Translations under genes and position numbers: made by a program
The notes under the pieces: generated by a model
Told to the model about the DNA's origin: nothing
Seen by the model: only the letters and a program-made list of their open reading frames with translations
Databases searched by the model: none
Part shown: positions 62,598-64,000 of the stretch, in pieces
How positions within the stretch are numbered: the first letter of the stretch is position 1
Layout of the letters: every line of letters starts with the position of its first letter
Source: Ciborinia camelliae
Lineage: Eukaryota; Ascomycota; Leotiomycetes; Helotiales; Sclerotiniaceae
NCBI GenBank assembly: GCA_025890175.1
Contig: JANPYM010000003.1
Span: 1,399,795 to 1,463,794 of the forward strand
DNA length: 64,000 nt
Direction: 5' to 3'

Positions 62598-63218
62598 TCA
62601 ACTGAGAATTGATGCTTGCTTGCAACACTTGTTGCCGGCGTCAAATTCTCTTCCTTGCTACTCTGGCGTAGTAGTGGGGGAATTGACATGTCAATATTGT
62701 GTGAGACACGTCAGTGTCGTACGGTTTTCCGTCATGCAGTAAAGTCATTAGTTGAATTTTGTCGCTCTCCTTCAAGATTACGAGACGTTAACTGAGAATT
62801 GATGCTTGCTTGCAACAATTGTTGCCGGCGTCGACTATTCTCTTCCTTGCTACCCTGATGTGGTAGTGGGGGGACTGACATGTCAATATTGTGTGAGACA
62901 TCACGTCCGATGTCGTACGGTGTACGCCGTCATGCAGTAAAGTCAGTAGTTAAACTTTGTCGATCTCCTTCTGGATCCCCTTCTAGATCCCCTTCTGGAT
63001 TCCCTTCTGGCTCTCCATCCGATCTCCTTCTCGATCTTCTTCAAGATGAATAGGCATTAACTGAGAATCGATTCTTGCAACAGTTGTTGCCGGCGTCAAG
63101 CATTCTCTTCCTTGCTACCCTGACGTGGTAGTGGGGGAACTGACATGTCAATATTGTGTGAGACATCACGTCCGATGTCGTACAGTGTACGCTGTCATGC
63201 AGTAAAGTCAGTAGTTAA
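62598..63218 (+). repeat. Three tandem copies of a structured multi-hairpin element
   Basis: Copies span 62598-62755, 62788-62953 and 63057-63218, joined by CTCCTTC-rich linkers (the second linker is expanded by CTTCTGGATCCC repeats). Each copy can form a closing stem and at least five inner hairpins in the same order (stem positions in the findings). Arms changed together in three stems between copies, and a fourth hairpin lengthened symmetrically. No protein frame is shared. The array could be part of the 3' untranslated region of the coiled-coil gene, an independent non-coding RNA, or a palindromic DNA element. Confidence 0.8.
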
Positions 63219-64000
63219 ACTACTTAAGATGTAAGTTACCCTTTGCTTGGTAACTCGGCTGCGCCCGTCAAGCGTAGTTGGATCTCCGGATCGTCTTTTG
63301 AGATAAGTCATCATCTTTGGAGCAGAGAGACACCACAATGTGTACCTATTTGAGGTCCCCATTATTAACAGTCTTGTGTGGTTGAAATTTTCGACCAACC
63401 TGGAAATTGAAGACCCCACTTTCAATTCTTCCAGTATTCAACATTTCAGTATTCTCTTACATCCTGGACATTCTGATCAGTCCTCCAGCACTTCAGATAC
63501 AGCTCGCCTCAATGTTCTCCTTTAACCCGAACATTATAACGTCCTCCCCAGAGGCCCTTGGAGACACGACTTTCGAATGCCTTGCATTGAACTTGCATGA
63601 AAATTTCTCTAAAAGGTAGACGTGCCTTTGATGACGAGAGTTTTTATGTGGATTCTTTGTAAGTTGTTTGATTCAGTACTCTCCCATGCCAATTTCTTCT
63701 ACATACATACAACTGTCACATACCATATTTACTACGGTACGATTGAATAGTGCAATGGAATACTACGGCAAGGCAATGTGTTTCCTGCACCCTCTTCCAT
63801 TACTTCGATACCAACACTTACCTTATATTGTTCATTACGATATGGATGACTGGAGCGAGTAGATGGCAATACCCTTTGGCAAGGAACGCTTTCTCATATA
63901 CCAGCTTCCTCGAAATCGATGGAACACCACATAACACCCACTGCTCATTACGACATGGCTGAATAACGCGAAGAAATGCTCATCCCCCTGGCAATGGATC
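63219..64000. other. Non-coding stretch to the window end
   Basis: No gene with recognisable features. Short frames (63340-63525, 63407-63619, 63750-63962) look accidental. The phrase CATATCGTCATTACGA-like recurs loosely, but no clear structure is seen. Confidence 0.5.

Overview
The window looks like nuclear DNA of a filamentous ascomycete, most likely a leotiomycete near the Sclerotiniaceae. That placement is inference. It rests on short 50-115 bp GT-AG introns with CTRAY branch points, single-copy eukaryotic housekeeping genes, gene-poor stretches full of CCTACCTAGGTAGG-type motifs and microsatellites, and one very AT-rich block with the hallmarks of repeat-induced point mutation (RIP). Gene models below were built by hand from reading frames and splice sites. 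I saw no tRNA, rRNA or CRISPR array.

Layout. Positions 1-567 hold the C-terminal end of an MFS transporter. Positions 3967-7756 are a RIP-destroyed DNA transposon with long terminal inverted repeats and TA target duplications. Next is a damaged AAA+ ATPase gene (8201-10020). After simple-repeat DNA with a 10-N gap comes a PH-domain protein (14799-16717, minus). A gene desert of about 9.5 kb precedes an uncharacterised protein with a CxxC/CxxC zinc-binding motif (26248-28868). Three long minisatellites lie before a four-helix membrane protein (31963-32977, minus). A sugar transporter with a 17-nt exon sits at 36054-37979 (minus).

The housekeeping cluster follows: DED1-type RNA helicase (43274-45488, minus), proteasome beta-4 subunit (47223-47948, minus, start codon split by an intron), divergent RRP9-type U3 snoRNP WD40 protein (48420-50159), and convergent SAD1/USP39 splicing factor (51028-52689, minus). 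They share RNA metabolism and protein turnover but are not an operon.

The last 11 kb is decayed and recently rearranged. It has an epimerase-like pseudogene (53537-54808), an older minus-strand pseudogene readable in one frame through more than ten stop codons of the C-to-T type (56624-57840), and a coiled-coil tail-membrane protein gene (59751-62317). That last gene is surrounded by tandem duplications: three diverged leader repeats, a 113-bp duplication that copied an intron with its exon start, and three downstream copies of a ~155-170 bp unit. The copies of that unit fold into the same multi-hairpin structure with compensatory base changes. This structured tandem element (62598-63218) is the best candidate for something undescribed.
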